Shown piece after piece: positions 9,236 to 17,326 of a stretch of DNA of 64,000 nt (positions within the stretch are counted from its first letter, which is position 1; each line of letters opens with the position of its first letter). The notes below the pieces were generated by a model. The model was not told where the DNA came from and made no database searches. It worked only from the letters and a program-made list of their open reading frames with translations. Location: assembly GCA_000824845.1 (NCBI GenBank), contig CCNC01000190.1, forward strand, positions 17,917 to 81,916, read 5' to 3'. A program made the translations under genes and the position numbers. The stretch comes from Mesorhizobium sp. ORS 3359. Its GTDB lineage: Bacteria > Pseudomonadota > Alphaproteobacteria > Rhizobiales > Rhizobiaceae.

Positions 9236-9618
9236 GACCGACGGGCCTCGGCGACCGCCAGCGTGTCGATATACTGGCGGAAGCGTGCGATCTTCCCGTT
9301 CTTGAGAAGCCACACGTGTGCGTAGCGGGCTTCGGCTTTCTTTCCCGTTACACCATGCACACCGGTGAAACCGCCGAGCGATACCACAGTGTCGCCCTCG
9401 GTGATGAACTCGGTCGGGACGAGCGCGAAGCTCGACCATTCGGCGACAAGCGGCTTGAAAAGGTCTTCAGCCACTCGCTCAGGCCCGGGGCCACCGACCT
9501 TGTAGTGCCACATGGTGATCCATTCGATCTCGGGCGACATCAGGCTGAGTGCGTTGGCCACATCGCCGGCCGCCAGTCTATCGTAAAATCTCTGGATGAG
9601 TTCGGTGGGAGTGGTCAT
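9232..9618 (-). CDS. SnoaL-like / NTF2-fold protein
   Basis: This 128-residue protein has the NTF2-like SnoaL pattern: an N-terminal helix beginning MTTPTELIQRFYDRLAAG, a LSMSPEIEW strand, and C-terminal strands ending in KIARFRQYIDT. Members are small cone-shaped enzymes or binding proteins acting on hydrophobic ring compounds, or of unknown role. The start has GGAGATGAC just upstream of the ATG. The stop overlaps the SDR start by 4 bases. The neighbours (hydrolase, SDR) suggest a role in degrading or detoxifying a small organic compound. Confidence 0.85.
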   Translation of the reverse strand: MTTPTELIQRFYDRLAAGDVANALSLMSPEIEWITMWHYKVGGPGPERVAEDLFKPLVAEWSSFALVPTEFITEGDTVVSLGGFTGVHGVTGKKAEARYAHVWLLKNGKIARFRQYIDTLAVAEARRS

Positions 9619-9712
9619 GTCATCTCCTTTGATCTGAATGGCTGGCGCGCTGGCCGCGACAAGTGATGAAGCCCGGAGAGGTCCGGCCGCCTGCGGCGCC
9701 CGGACCACCGCA

Positions 9713-10573
9713 TCAGCCGACATGCTTGCCGAGGAACTCGCGCATGGCCGTCCCGATCTCGCGAGCGTGGGTCTCGAGCGCGAAGTGACCGCTGTCGACG
9801 AAACGGACATCGGCCGAGGGCACGTCGCGCTTGAACGCCTCGGCGCCAGGTGGAATGAAGAACGGATCCTTCTCGCCCCAGATGGCCAGGACGGGCGGCT
9901 GATGCTGGCGCAGATAAGCCTGTACCGTGTCGTAGAGCGCGACATTGGACCGGTAGTCGAGCAGGAGATCCAGTTGGATCTCAATGTTGCCCGGCCGCGA
10001 CAGATAATAATCATCCAGGTTCCGGCCATCGGGCGAAACCAGGCCTGGATCGGCAACGCCGTGTGTATATTGGAACAGCGTCGTCTGCGGCGCCATGAAA
10101 CCGCGCAGGGCGTCGCGATTGGCCTGGGTGGGCTCGTTCCAGTAGGCTTGGACCGGCGCGAAGGCGTCCGACACGCCCTCCAGATAGGTGTTGCCGTTCT
10201 GTGTGACGACGGCCGTGATCCGGTCGGGGTGTTTCACTGCGAGCCGGAAGCCGACCGGCGCGCCATAGTCGAAGACGTACAACGCGAACTTGTCGATGCC
10301 GATCACTTCGGTAAAGCGATCGATCACGTTTGCGATGTTCTCGAAAGTGTAGGCGAACCGGTCGCGCGCCGGCTGGTCTGTCATGCCAAAGCCCGGAAGA
10401 TCGGGCGCCACGACATGGTAGCGGTCCGCAAGCTCGGGGATCAGATCCCTGAACATGTGGCTGGCGCTCGGGAAGCCGTGGAGAAGAAGCAGGGTTGGGC
10501 GGCCAGCGTCGCCGGCTTCTCGGTAGAAGACATTGAGGCCGTCTACATCGACGGTCCTGAAATGAACGGACAT
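9713..10573 (-). CDS. Alpha/beta hydrolase of the haloalkane dehalogenase/epoxide hydrolase type
   Basis: This encodes 286 residues from the ATG at 10573, which follows GAAGGAGACCCCC; an upstream in-frame start lacks such a site. The oxyanion segment HGFPSAS is followed by the nucleophile elbow FDYGAP, where the nucleophile is Asp, not Ser. This points to C-halogen or epoxide hydrolysis through an aspartyl ester. An acidic residue lies in the GEKDPF block, and the catalytic His is in DSGHFALETH near the C-terminus. The protein is probably cytoplasmic. It is the second gene of the operon. The true substrate cannot be read from sequence. Confidence 0.87.
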   Translation of the reverse strand: MSVHFRTVDVDGLNVFYREAGDAGRPTLLLLHGFPSASHMFRDLIPELADRYHVVAPDLPGFGMTDQPARDRFAYTFENIANVIDRFTEVIGIDKFALYVFDYGAPVGFRLAVKHPDRITAVVTQNGNTYLEGVSDAFAPVQAYWNEPTQANRDALRGFMAPQTTLFQYTHGVADPGLVSPDGRNLDDYYLSRPGNIEIQLDLLLDYRSNVALYDTVQAYLRQHQPPVLAIWGEKDPFFIPPGAEAFKRDVPSADVRFVDSGHFALETHAREIGTAMREFLGKHVG

Positions 10574-10650
10574 GGGGGTCTCCTTCGTCGAAGGCATTGC
10601 ATGGGTCGATTGACCGCCTGCATGCCTTCGTTGGTATTTGTTTCGGGAAA

Positions 10651-11199
10651 TCAGGCCGCTTTGCGAGCCGCTACACGAGGAAAGTCGATCTCGGTACCGA
10701 GGGCTACGTTGATCGTGTTGGTGAAGACGTTGAGCGCCACATGGGCAATGATCTCGACGACCTCGGCGTCCGAATACCCGGCGCGCTTCACTGCCTCGAT
10801 GTCGACATCGCCAACGTGGCCGCGCTCCCGCACGAGCTTGGCAGCGAAGCGGACAGCCGCATCCGCCGCGACATCGTTCGACGCTCCGTTGCGGTTGGCG
10901 GTGATCTCTGCGTCGTCCAGCTTGGCGAGGTTGCTAGCGAGGTAGGTGTGTGCCGAGAGGCAATAGTCGCAGCCATTCAGCTCGGCCACGGCCAACGCTA
11001 TACGCTCACGCGTCGGCGCAGGCAGCGCGCCTTTGGCGAGAGCGCCGGAGAAGGCGAGATAAGCCTCCAGAGCCGAGGGGCTGTTGGCAATGATGCGAAA
11101 CAGGTTCGGGACGGTGCCAAGTTGCTTCTTGGCGCCGGCGAGCAGCGGTTGCGCGGGGCCGGGCGCCTCCTCCAATGTGGGAGTGGGAATGCGGGACAT
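10651..11199 (-). CDS. Carboxymuconolactone decarboxylase / AhpD-like protein
   Basis: This 182-residue protein belongs to the CMD/AhpD-like superfamily. It carries the redox motif CDYCLSAH (Cys-x2-Cys-x3-His) near residue 76, which in AhpD is the peroxidase/disulfide active site. Similar proteins are annotated as alkylhydroperoxidase-like and reduce peroxides or other oxidants. The start has AAGGAG eleven bases upstream. It is first in a minus-strand operon and diverges from a LysR gene 119 bases away, the usual arrangement for LysR control. Confidence 0.87.
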   Translation of the reverse strand: MSRIPTPTLEEAPGPAQPLLAGAKKQLGTVPNLFRIIANSPSALEAYLAFSGALAKGALPAPTRERIALAVAELNGCDYCLSAHTYLASNLAKLDDAEITANRNGASNDVAADAAVRFAAKLVRERGHVGDVDIEAVKRAGYSDAEVVEIIAHVALNVFTNTINVALGTEIDFPRVAARKAA

Positions 11200-11318
11200 G
11201 ACTTTTTCTCCTTAGAGGAAGGCCCCAATCGGCCTTTCGAGGAGCGTAAATATCCCCTTCCAAAAAGTGACAGAAGACAATAACTTCGAAAGCCAGACTT
11301 CCGCAATACGAGAGGGAA
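11200..11318. promoter_or_regulatory. Divergent promoter region, LysR / CMD operon
   Basis: The 119 bases between the two divergent starts must hold both promoters and the LysR binding site. I could not fix a T-N11-A box with confidence. The assignment rests on gene arrangement only. Confidence 0.5.
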
Positions 11319-12296
11319 ATGGATCGATTTGAGGCAATGCGCACCCTCATCGCTGCGGTCGACGGTGGCAGCCTGTCTGCCGCATCCCGGATGTTGAGCA
11401 TTCCGCTACCGACCGTCAGCCGTAGAGTGGCAGACCTCGAAGCTCTCCTTGGGTCGCAATTGGTGGTAAGAACCAGCCGTAAGCTCCTGCTGACCGAGGC
11501 CGGCGCGGCCTATGTTGTTTCGGCGCGCCGCATTCTGGAAGAATTAGCCGAGTCCGAGCGGGCAGCAGCCGGCGAATATCGTTCGCCACGCGGTGAGCTT
11601 CTGATCACTGCGCCAATTATGTTTGGCAAGATGCACGTAGCGCCGATCGTTCATGACTTCCTTGACGCCTATCCTGAGGTTACGGTTCGGCTGGTCCTCT
11701 CCGACCAGATTATGGATTTGGCTGAGCCGCACATCGATGCCGCGATCAGAATAGGTAAGCTGCCGGACAGCGCACTGCTCGCACGCCGAGTTGGTGAAGT
11801 GCGATGGGTGATCTGCGCGAGCCCCGCTTACCTGGATCGACGCGGCGTACCAATCTCACCGGACCAACTGCCTGATCATGAGTGTATTGCATACGAAGGT
11901 CTCGAACTCTGGCGGGATTGGTCGTTCGCCGGGGATCGCGGCGAAAAGACTGTCTTCATTCGCCCGCGCTATTCGGTAAACACAGCGGATGCGGTGATCG
12001 CCGGTGCCATCGCTGGCCTGGGCATCGCCTGCGTCATGTCGTACCAGGCGGCCGAGAGCGTCCGCGCGGGCGCGCTCCGCTCGATCCTTGATGCGTGGGC
12101 GCCTGTGCCAATGCCCGTGCAGATCGTGCATGCCGCCCGGCAGCATCAGCCGCTCAAGTTGCGGGCTTTTTTGGAGTTCGTCGCGCCGCGCCTGCAGCGG
12201 CGATTGGATGCGGTGGGAGAGGTTTTTCAGGCGGAAGGATCAGAATGCGGCCTCCGGCAAGGCACGCCGAAGGGCAAATTAGGGCACCCGTCCTGA
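11319..12296 (+). CDS. LysR family transcriptional regulator
   Basis: This is a 325-residue LysR-type regulator. The N-terminal winged helix-turn-helix is clear (GGSLSAASRMLSIPLPTVSR, residues about 18-37), followed by the linker helix and a two-lobed substrate-binding domain. It belongs to the subgroup that begins MDRFEAMRTLIAAVDGGS. It is divergent from the CMD/hydrolase/SnoaL/SDR operon and probably controls it in response to a small molecule. The last 30 residues are less typical and may extend beyond the domain. Confidence 0.92.
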   Translation: MDRFEAMRTLIAAVDGGSLSAASRMLSIPLPTVSRRVADLEALLGSQLVVRTSRKLLLTEAGAAYVVSARRILEELAESERAAAGEYRSPRGELLITAPIMFGKMHVAPIVHDFLDAYPEVTVRLVLSDQIMDLAEPHIDAAIRIGKLPDSALLARRVGEVRWVICASPAYLDRRGVPISPDQLPDHECIAYEGLELWRDWSFAGDRGEKTVFIRPRYSVNTADAVIAGAIAGLGIACVMSYQAAESVRAGALRSILDAWAPVPMPVQIVHAARQHQPLKLRAFLEFVAPRLQRRLDAVGEVFQAEGSECGLRQGTPKGKLGHPS

Positions 12297-12476
12297 CCTC
12301 GCCACGAGTCATTGATTGGATGTGCGGCACGCCTTCCGCTGCTTACCGGGCGAAGAGCAACCTTGCCACGTCCAGCAATGTCCGCTTTCGGTGAACGGCG
12401 CACCAATACGCTCCCCACGACGCCCGGGACTTTCAGGCGTTCACGGATCCATCGTGCAGCGTTGCGCGGAGTTTTC

Positions 12477-12513
12477 AACCTGCGGTCTGCCGAGCAACCT
12501 GCGGTCTGCCGAG
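12477..12513. repeat. Two tandem copies of a 19-bp unit
   Basis: The unit aacctgcggtctgccgagc occurs at 12477-12495 and again at 12496-12513, lacking its last base. It lies in the non-coding gap between the LysR and MFS genes, just past the end of the MFS gene. It looks like a small replication-slippage duplication. Confidence 0.85.
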
Positions 12514-12547
12514 GTGTAAAAATGACCCGAAAGCCAGGACTGAACCT

Positions 12548-13789
12548 CTATCTCAGCCCGTGCGCTATTAGTCGCGCGGCCGGCATCCGCCGAAGGGCCA
12601 CCATAGCGACAACACCGAGCAACGGGCCAGGCGCCAGGACAAGGAAGCTCCACCGCCAACCTACAGTCTCCGCCATGAATGACACCAGATGGATGGAGCA
12701 AAAAGTGAGTGCGATGCCGACGCTTAGCTGCAGGGAAAGCGCTGTGCCCACGTAGCGCTGATCGCTCAATTCGGTCGCCATGGCCGAGAATTGGGCGGAA
12801 TCGCCTATGACGGTCGCTCCCCACGCGATGGCAACGACGGCGAACAGCCAGATCGGACCGGCGAAGGTCAGGCCGATCGTCAATGCGCAGAAGCCGGATA
12901 CAATCATCATTGCTGCCGCCGTAGCAGTGCGGCCGATGCGATCCGCCACGATCCCGCCGGCAATTGAGCCGATCCCACCCGACGCCACGATGAAGAATGC
13001 CAGAAAGGAGGCAGCGCCAGGATCACCGATGCCGAGACCGGGGCCACCTGCCCTGATGTAAGCCAGTATCCAGGCCCACATGGCGTAGAGCTCCCACATG
13101 TGACCGAGATAGCCAAGATTGGCGAGCATCAGCGCGCGGTTGCGCATCAGCGTTTTGATGTGGCGGGGGTCGAACGCCGATCTCGCAAAGGGATGAGGTC
13201 CTTCCTCGCCCAGCCAGAGGATTAATAACGCGCCAGCCAGTGCTGCGAGGGAGGTGGCCACGATGACGCTTTGCCAAGCCAGTTCGGCGACTCGGGCTGA
13301 TACCAGATGAGGGAACGCAGAACCAAGCGTTAGGGCGGCGAGGAGGACGCCAAGCGCAGTTCCCCGTCCGCGACTAAACCAGGTCGATGCCAGTTTCACC
13401 GCGGGTGGATACACCCCCGCCAAGGCCAAGCCGGTGACAAAACGGGCGACCAGCAGCAAGCCGACGGAGGGCGCGAATAATAGGCAAAGGTTGGCAGCGG
13501 CTGCCGTCAAGGCACTGACGCCGATCACCTTGCGAAGCGAAAGCACATCCGGAAGGCCGGCCATGCTGGAGACCAACGCGCCGATGGCAAAGCCGATCTG
13601 CACGGCACCGGTTATCCACGCGCCCAGCGCCGGAGAAAGGCCCCACAGCCGGGTCAGCTGCGGGGCAATCGCCGTTGCGGAAAACCATGTCGTCATCGGC
13701 AGGAAGGCGCTGACTGAGATAACGCTTAGCATCCACCAGCGCCGGGCGGCGCTGGTTGCGATGACATTCGCGGCTGCCATGTCCTCCAT
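12548..13789 (-). CDS. MFS transporter
   Basis: This is a major facilitator superfamily permease of about 413 residues with some twelve hydrophobic segments. The cytoplasmic loop between TM2 and TM3 region carries a DVLSLRKVIG stretch in place of the canonical GxxxDRxGRR, and a second loop has VADRIGRTATA, which fits the family. The ATG at 13789 was chosen because it is 10 bases after the redoxin stop; a second ATG three codons later is equally possible. The upstream in-frame extension overlaps the redoxin gene and is not real. Co-transcription with the redoxin gene is likely. The substrate is unknown. Confidence 0.85.
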   Translation of the reverse strand: MEDMAAANVIATSAARRWWMLSVISVSAFLPMTTWFSATAIAPQLTRLWGLSPALGAWITGAVQIGFAIGALVSSMAGLPDVLSLRKVIGVSALTAAAANLCLLFAPSVGLLLVARFVTGLALAGVYPPAVKLASTWFSRGRGTALGVLLAALTLGSAFPHLVSARVAELAWQSVIVATSLAALAGALLILWLGEEGPHPFARSAFDPRHIKTLMRNRALMLANLGYLGHMWELYAMWAWILAYIRAGGPGLGIGDPGAASFLAFFIVASGGIGSIAGGIVADRIGRTATAAAMMIVSGFCALTIGLTFAGPIWLFAVVAIAWGATVIGDSAQFSAMATELSDQRYVGTALSLQLSVGIALTFCSIHLVSFMAETVGWRWSFLVLAPGPLLGVVAMVALRRMPAARLIAHGLR

Positions 13790-13799
13790 GTCCGTCGTC

Positions 13800-14462
13800 T
13801 CAGGCGGCGATTGAACCCTGCAAACGCTTGAGCACCGGAAGAAGGTCGGCCGGGTCGGGTCTACGCGTGTAGTCCGGGCTGACTTCGGCATAGGCGATGA
13901 TGCCGTCTTGCCCGACCACAAAACGAGCCGGCATCGGGAGGGTCCAGGAACGATCCTCATTGATAAGCGGCAGGTCGACCCCAAAGCCGCGATACAAGTC
14001 GATCAGGTCGTCAGGCAGGCGAAACCGCAGGCCGAAGGCATCGGCGACCCTTCCGCCGGCGTCGCTCAGCATCGGGAACGCTATCTGCTTGTCGAGCTTG
14101 GCCTTGCGGCCGTTCGCCATCGACTGCGGTGAGATGGAAACCAATTGTGCCCCGGTGGCCTGGATTGCTGGCCAAGCTTCCTGCAAGGCGGCAAGCTCGA
14201 TGTTGCAATAGGGGCACCAGACTCCGCGATAAAAACTGAGCACCAACGGACCGCGGGTAAGCAGATCGCTGGATGCGACAGACCCGCCATCAGCCTCCGG
14301 CAATGTGAATGCTGGCGCAACGGCGCCTGTCTTTAGGGCTTGGGCGGCCTGACCCGACGCTATCAGTTCGGCGGTCGCACGGCGCATGACCTCGACCGCT
14401 TGCTTGGGGGCCTTGCTTTCAAAGTCGGTTTTGAAGGCATCGAGCTTTTCCTGAAGAGACAT
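13800..14462 (-). CDS. AhpC/TSA-type redoxin with a CPYC active site
   Basis: This is a 220-residue peroxiredoxin-like protein. The active-site segment FYRGVWCPYC contains a Cys-x2-Cys like thioredoxins, placed where peroxiredoxins carry the peroxidatic Cys. A Phe-rich VGQDGIIAY strand and a C-terminal RRPDPADLLP end match the AhpC/TSA family. It probably reduces peroxides or disulfides. The start at 14462 has GGAG seven bases upstream. It diverges from a LysR gene 105 bases away, and the MFS gene follows closely. A related redoxin lies at 16482. Confidence 0.88.
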   Translation of the reverse strand: MSLQEKLDAFKTDFESKAPKQAVEVMRRATAELIASGQAAQALKTGAVAPAFTLPEADGGSVASSDLLTRGPLVLSFYRGVWCPYCNIELAALQEAWPAIQATGAQLVSISPQSMANGRKAKLDKQIAFPMLSDAGGRVADAFGLRFRLPDDLIDLYRGFGVDLPLINEDRSWTLPMPARFVVGQDGIIAYAEVSPDYTRRPDPADLLPVLKRLQGSIAA

Positions 14463-14567
14463 GAGACACTCCAAATCTTGACCGCACGGCTTGCGGCGGA
14501 ATGTCCTCGCCTATTTCCAGTAAGGGGGGTAGCTTGCCGAAAGGCATAGCAATCATCCGGAAAACGA

Positions 14568-15458
14568 ATGGCCGACAGACTCCAGGAACTTGAGGTTTTC
14601 GTGCGGGTGGCCGAGCGGGCGAACCTTTCCCAAGTCGCACGTGAGATCGGTCTGTCGCAGCCGTCCGTGTCGCGGATTCTGAACGATCTTGAGGCGCGCA
14701 TCGGTGCCCGTCTGCTCATCCGCACCAGCCGCAAGGTTGGGCTGACCGAGGCCGGGCAAGTCTACCTCGACCAGATCCGGCCGCTGCTGGCAGATCTTGG
14801 GGCAGCGGCCGACACCGCAGCAGGCAATGAGGAGTTACGCGGCGTTCTTCGCGTCGAGTTGTCGGTAACTTTTGGTGTGCGCGCGGTCATTCCTCGCTTG
14901 CCCAGCCTTCTCGCCGAGCACCCCGATCTCTCTGTCGAGTTGATGATGGACGATCGCCGGCGCAGTCTTGCTGAGGAGGGCGCCGATGTCGCGATACGGC
15001 TTGGCCTGCTCGACAATTCCAGCATGATGGCGCGCAAGGTCGGGCAGACGCCTCGGTTGCTCGTTGCCGCGCCGGACTACATTGCCCAGCACGGTCAGCC
15101 GAGCAGCCCTGCAGATCTGGCGCATCACCAGGTGATCTTCGGGCCCTCGGACAGTTCCGGGGCGACGTTTCAGGAGCTGAACGATCCGAAGGTGAACTTT
15201 GTGCTGCCTGAAAGTCCTCGCATCAGGGTCTCGAGCTCGGCCGGGGTGACAGCCTGTGTAGTGGCTGGGCTTGGGGTGGCATTCGGTTCCGGTTGGATGT
15301 TCAACGCTGAACTGCAGGACGGCCGCCTGTGTCGGCTGCTGCCAAATTTTGCGCTGCCTGCGATACCCATCCATGCTCTGTTCCCGGCCGGGCGCCAGCC
15401 AAGCAAGCGGGCCAGAGGATTTGCCGACTGGTTGAGCAAGTCACTTGGTTCGTCATAA
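14568..15458 (+). CDS. LysR family transcriptional regulator
   Basis: This 296-residue LysR protein has its HTH at about residues 15-35 (ANLSQVAREIGLSQPSVSR), then the usual effector-binding domain. It belongs to the same broad subgroup as the protein at 11319. It is divergent from the redoxin/MFS operon and is the likely regulator of it, perhaps in response to oxidants. The ATG is preceded by a weak ggaaa sequence. Confidence 0.92.
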   Translation: MADRLQELEVFVRVAERANLSQVAREIGLSQPSVSRILNDLEARIGARLLIRTSRKVGLTEAGQVYLDQIRPLLADLGAAADTAAGNEELRGVLRVELSVTFGVRAVIPRLPSLLAEHPDLSVELMMDDRRRSLAEEGADVAIRLGLLDNSSMMARKVGQTPRLLVAAPDYIAQHGQPSSPADLAHHQVIFGPSDSSGATFQELNDPKVNFVLPESPRIRVSSSAGVTACVVAGLGVAFGSGWMFNAELQDGRLCRLLPNFALPAIPIHALFPAGRQPSKRARGFADWLSKSLGSS

Positions 15459-15592
15459 CAAGTGGCTGCCACTGCCCAGCGGTATCACACCCAGTCCGCA
15501 ATGCGCGCCGCTTTGCCCAACGCGATCAACTAGGTTAGTCTCGCAATATGCGCCATCGCTGATAAACCATTTCGCTGAGGGGGCGAAAGTTC

Positions 15593-16498
15593 ATGGAGAT
15601 GCAGCAGGTCCGGTATTTCTTGGCCCTATCTAACACGTTGAATTTCACGAGGGCGGCCGAGGAGTGCAACGTCACTCAGCCGGCCCTTACGCGCGCGATC
15701 AAGACGCTTGAGGAGGAGCTAGGGGGAGAGCTCCTCCGGCGCGAGCGTCAGCACTCCCACCTTACCGAACTTGGCCGGCGCATGCTGCCTTTGCTGCAGC
15801 AGTGCTATGATGCCGCTACATCCGCCAAATCACTCGCTAAAGCCGTTCAAAGCAGCGATGTAGCCCCCCTCAACGTCACGATATCCAACAGCATCAACAT
15901 CGCGTTGCTGGTTTCGCCTTTCACGGAGCTTTTCCGGGCCTATCCCGGCGCCCACCTCAAGATCAATCGTGGTTCGCCCGCTGCTGTCGTCGACGCGTTG
16001 AAGAGTGGCGACGTCGAGCTGGCAATTGCCGGCCCCCTAGGACAGGCCTGGGACCGCCTGGACGTATGGCCGCTGTTTCGGGAAGAGATTGAACTCGCTG
16101 TAAATGCCGATCATCCGCTGGCCCGACGCAACGAAGCCGATGTCGCCCTGAACCAGCTGGCCGCCGAACCGGTTCTAAGCCGCATCGATTGGGAGACGAG
16201 CGAGGAGCTGTCGCGCTCCCTATCCGCCAGAGGTCTTACGCCTCGAACCGCACATGAAGTCGAGACCGATCAGGACCTTCTGGCGTTGCTCGAAGCCAAC
16301 GCCGGCGTTGGATTCGTCTCTATGACCGCGCCACGGTCGCCGAACACGCGCCGGCTCAAGCTTCGCGATCTCGATGTTTCGCGGGTCGTCTCCGTCTACG
16401 CGGTTGCCGGGCGACACAGATCTCCGGTGGCCGCGACGCTGCTCAACCTGTTGAGATCGACGGACTGGTCGCCCTTCGGCGTCAGCGAGCCCGCCTGA
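15593..16498 (+). CDS. LysR family transcriptional regulator
   Basis: This 301-residue regulator begins MEMQQVRYFLALSNTLNFTR and has the HTH core AAEECNVTQPALTRAIKTLE. It is similar in its DNA-binding domain to the regulators at 22327 and 25810, so the three are paralogues. Its last 17 bases overlap tail-to-tail with the redoxin gene on the other strand. The convergent layout means its target need not be the adjacent gene. Confidence 0.92.
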   Translation: MEMQQVRYFLALSNTLNFTRAAEECNVTQPALTRAIKTLEEELGGELLRRERQHSHLTELGRRMLPLLQQCYDAATSAKSLAKAVQSSDVAPLNVTISNSINIALLVSPFTELFRAYPGAHLKINRGSPAAVVDALKSGDVELAIAGPLGQAWDRLDVWPLFREEIELAVNADHPLARRNEADVALNQLAAEPVLSRIDWETSEELSRSLSARGLTPRTAHEVETDQDLLALLEANAGVGFVSMTAPRSPNTRRLKLRDLDVSRVVSVYAVAGRHRSPVAATLLNLLRSTDWSPFGVSEPA

Positions 16499-17186
16499 GC
16501 GCGGCGATCAGGTCGTCAATGTCCATGCGTCGGCGGTAATCGGGATCGACAAAGCGATCCGTGATGACGCCATCCGTCCCAACGATGAAGGTCGCAGGGA
16601 TCGGCAGGAACCAACTGGAGTTGCCCTGGTAGTTCGGGAGGTCGTAGGCAACGCCCATCAACCTCTCCATCTCCGCCCCGATCCAAATCGCCAGATTGAG
16701 GGACAGTGCGTAGCCATTGTCCATGTCGGTCAGGAACGGGAAGCTCGCGCCAACCGCGGCCTTCATCGCTCTGGCGAATTTGCCTCGCTCGGGCATGATC
16801 GCCACGATTTGCCCGCCCAACGCCGCGATCTCCTGCTGGACTTCGACGATGCCGATCGCGTTCAAGCGGCAATAAGGGCACCAATGCCCGCGCTGGAAGG
16901 TGATCACAGCAGGCCCCTGGAGCAAAATGTCAGCGAGGCCAACCAACCTGCCCTCGTCGTCCGGCAGCAGGAACGGCGGCATGACATCGCCCGGAGTTGG
17001 CGCCGCTGCTCCGGCGCCCTGTTTCTCCAGGCGTTCCACCAGGCGGTCAACGGCATCGGCGAAATTCGCGTCGATCCGTCGGACCGCCGCGGCAATTACC
17101 GCCAACCGCTCGTTGAGAGGCGCATCAAGTTCGACGGCTGCCTGGACGGCCTGTTCAAATGTCATGGGCTGGTCATCGGCGGCCAT
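16482..17186 (-). CDS. AhpC/TSA-type redoxin with a CPYC active site
   Basis: This encodes about 234 residues from the ATG at 17186. The active site is FQRGHWCPYC, again a Cys-x2-Cys at the peroxidatic position, and the PIPATFIVGTDGVI strand and the RRRMDIDDLIAALR end match the redoxin at 13800. The N-terminal 70 residues are helical and Glu/Ala-rich. A start at 17165 is a possible alternative, and a longer open frame upstream has no support. The gene is single on its strand and overlaps the LysR gene end by 17 bases. Confidence 0.85.
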   Translation of the reverse strand: MAADDQPMTFEQAVQAAVELDAPLNERLAVIAAAVRRIDANFADAVDRLVERLEKQGAGAAAPTPGDVMPPFLLPDDEGRLVGLADILLQGPAVITFQRGHWCPYCRLNAIGIVEVQQEIAALGGQIVAIMPERGKFARAMKAAVGASFPFLTDMDNGYALSLNLAIWIGAEMERLMGVAYDLPNYQGNSSWFLPIPATFIVGTDGVITDRFVDPDYRRRMDIDDLIAALRRAR

Positions 17187-17326
17187 ATCTGCACTTTCAT
17201 CGATCTGACGCAGCCTATCATCGAAGCCCCTCGGCCACGGCCATGTTTTTCTTGCATGGTTTTGATGCCTTGCGCGCATCAAAGCCGGCGAAGTTCGTAT
17301 TCCGTTCGCCACCAGACCTCAGTTCG

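Noticed and set aside
9638..10945. 435-codon plus-strand open frame
   Set aside because: Antisense to the alpha/beta hydrolase and CMD genes; no domain of its own.
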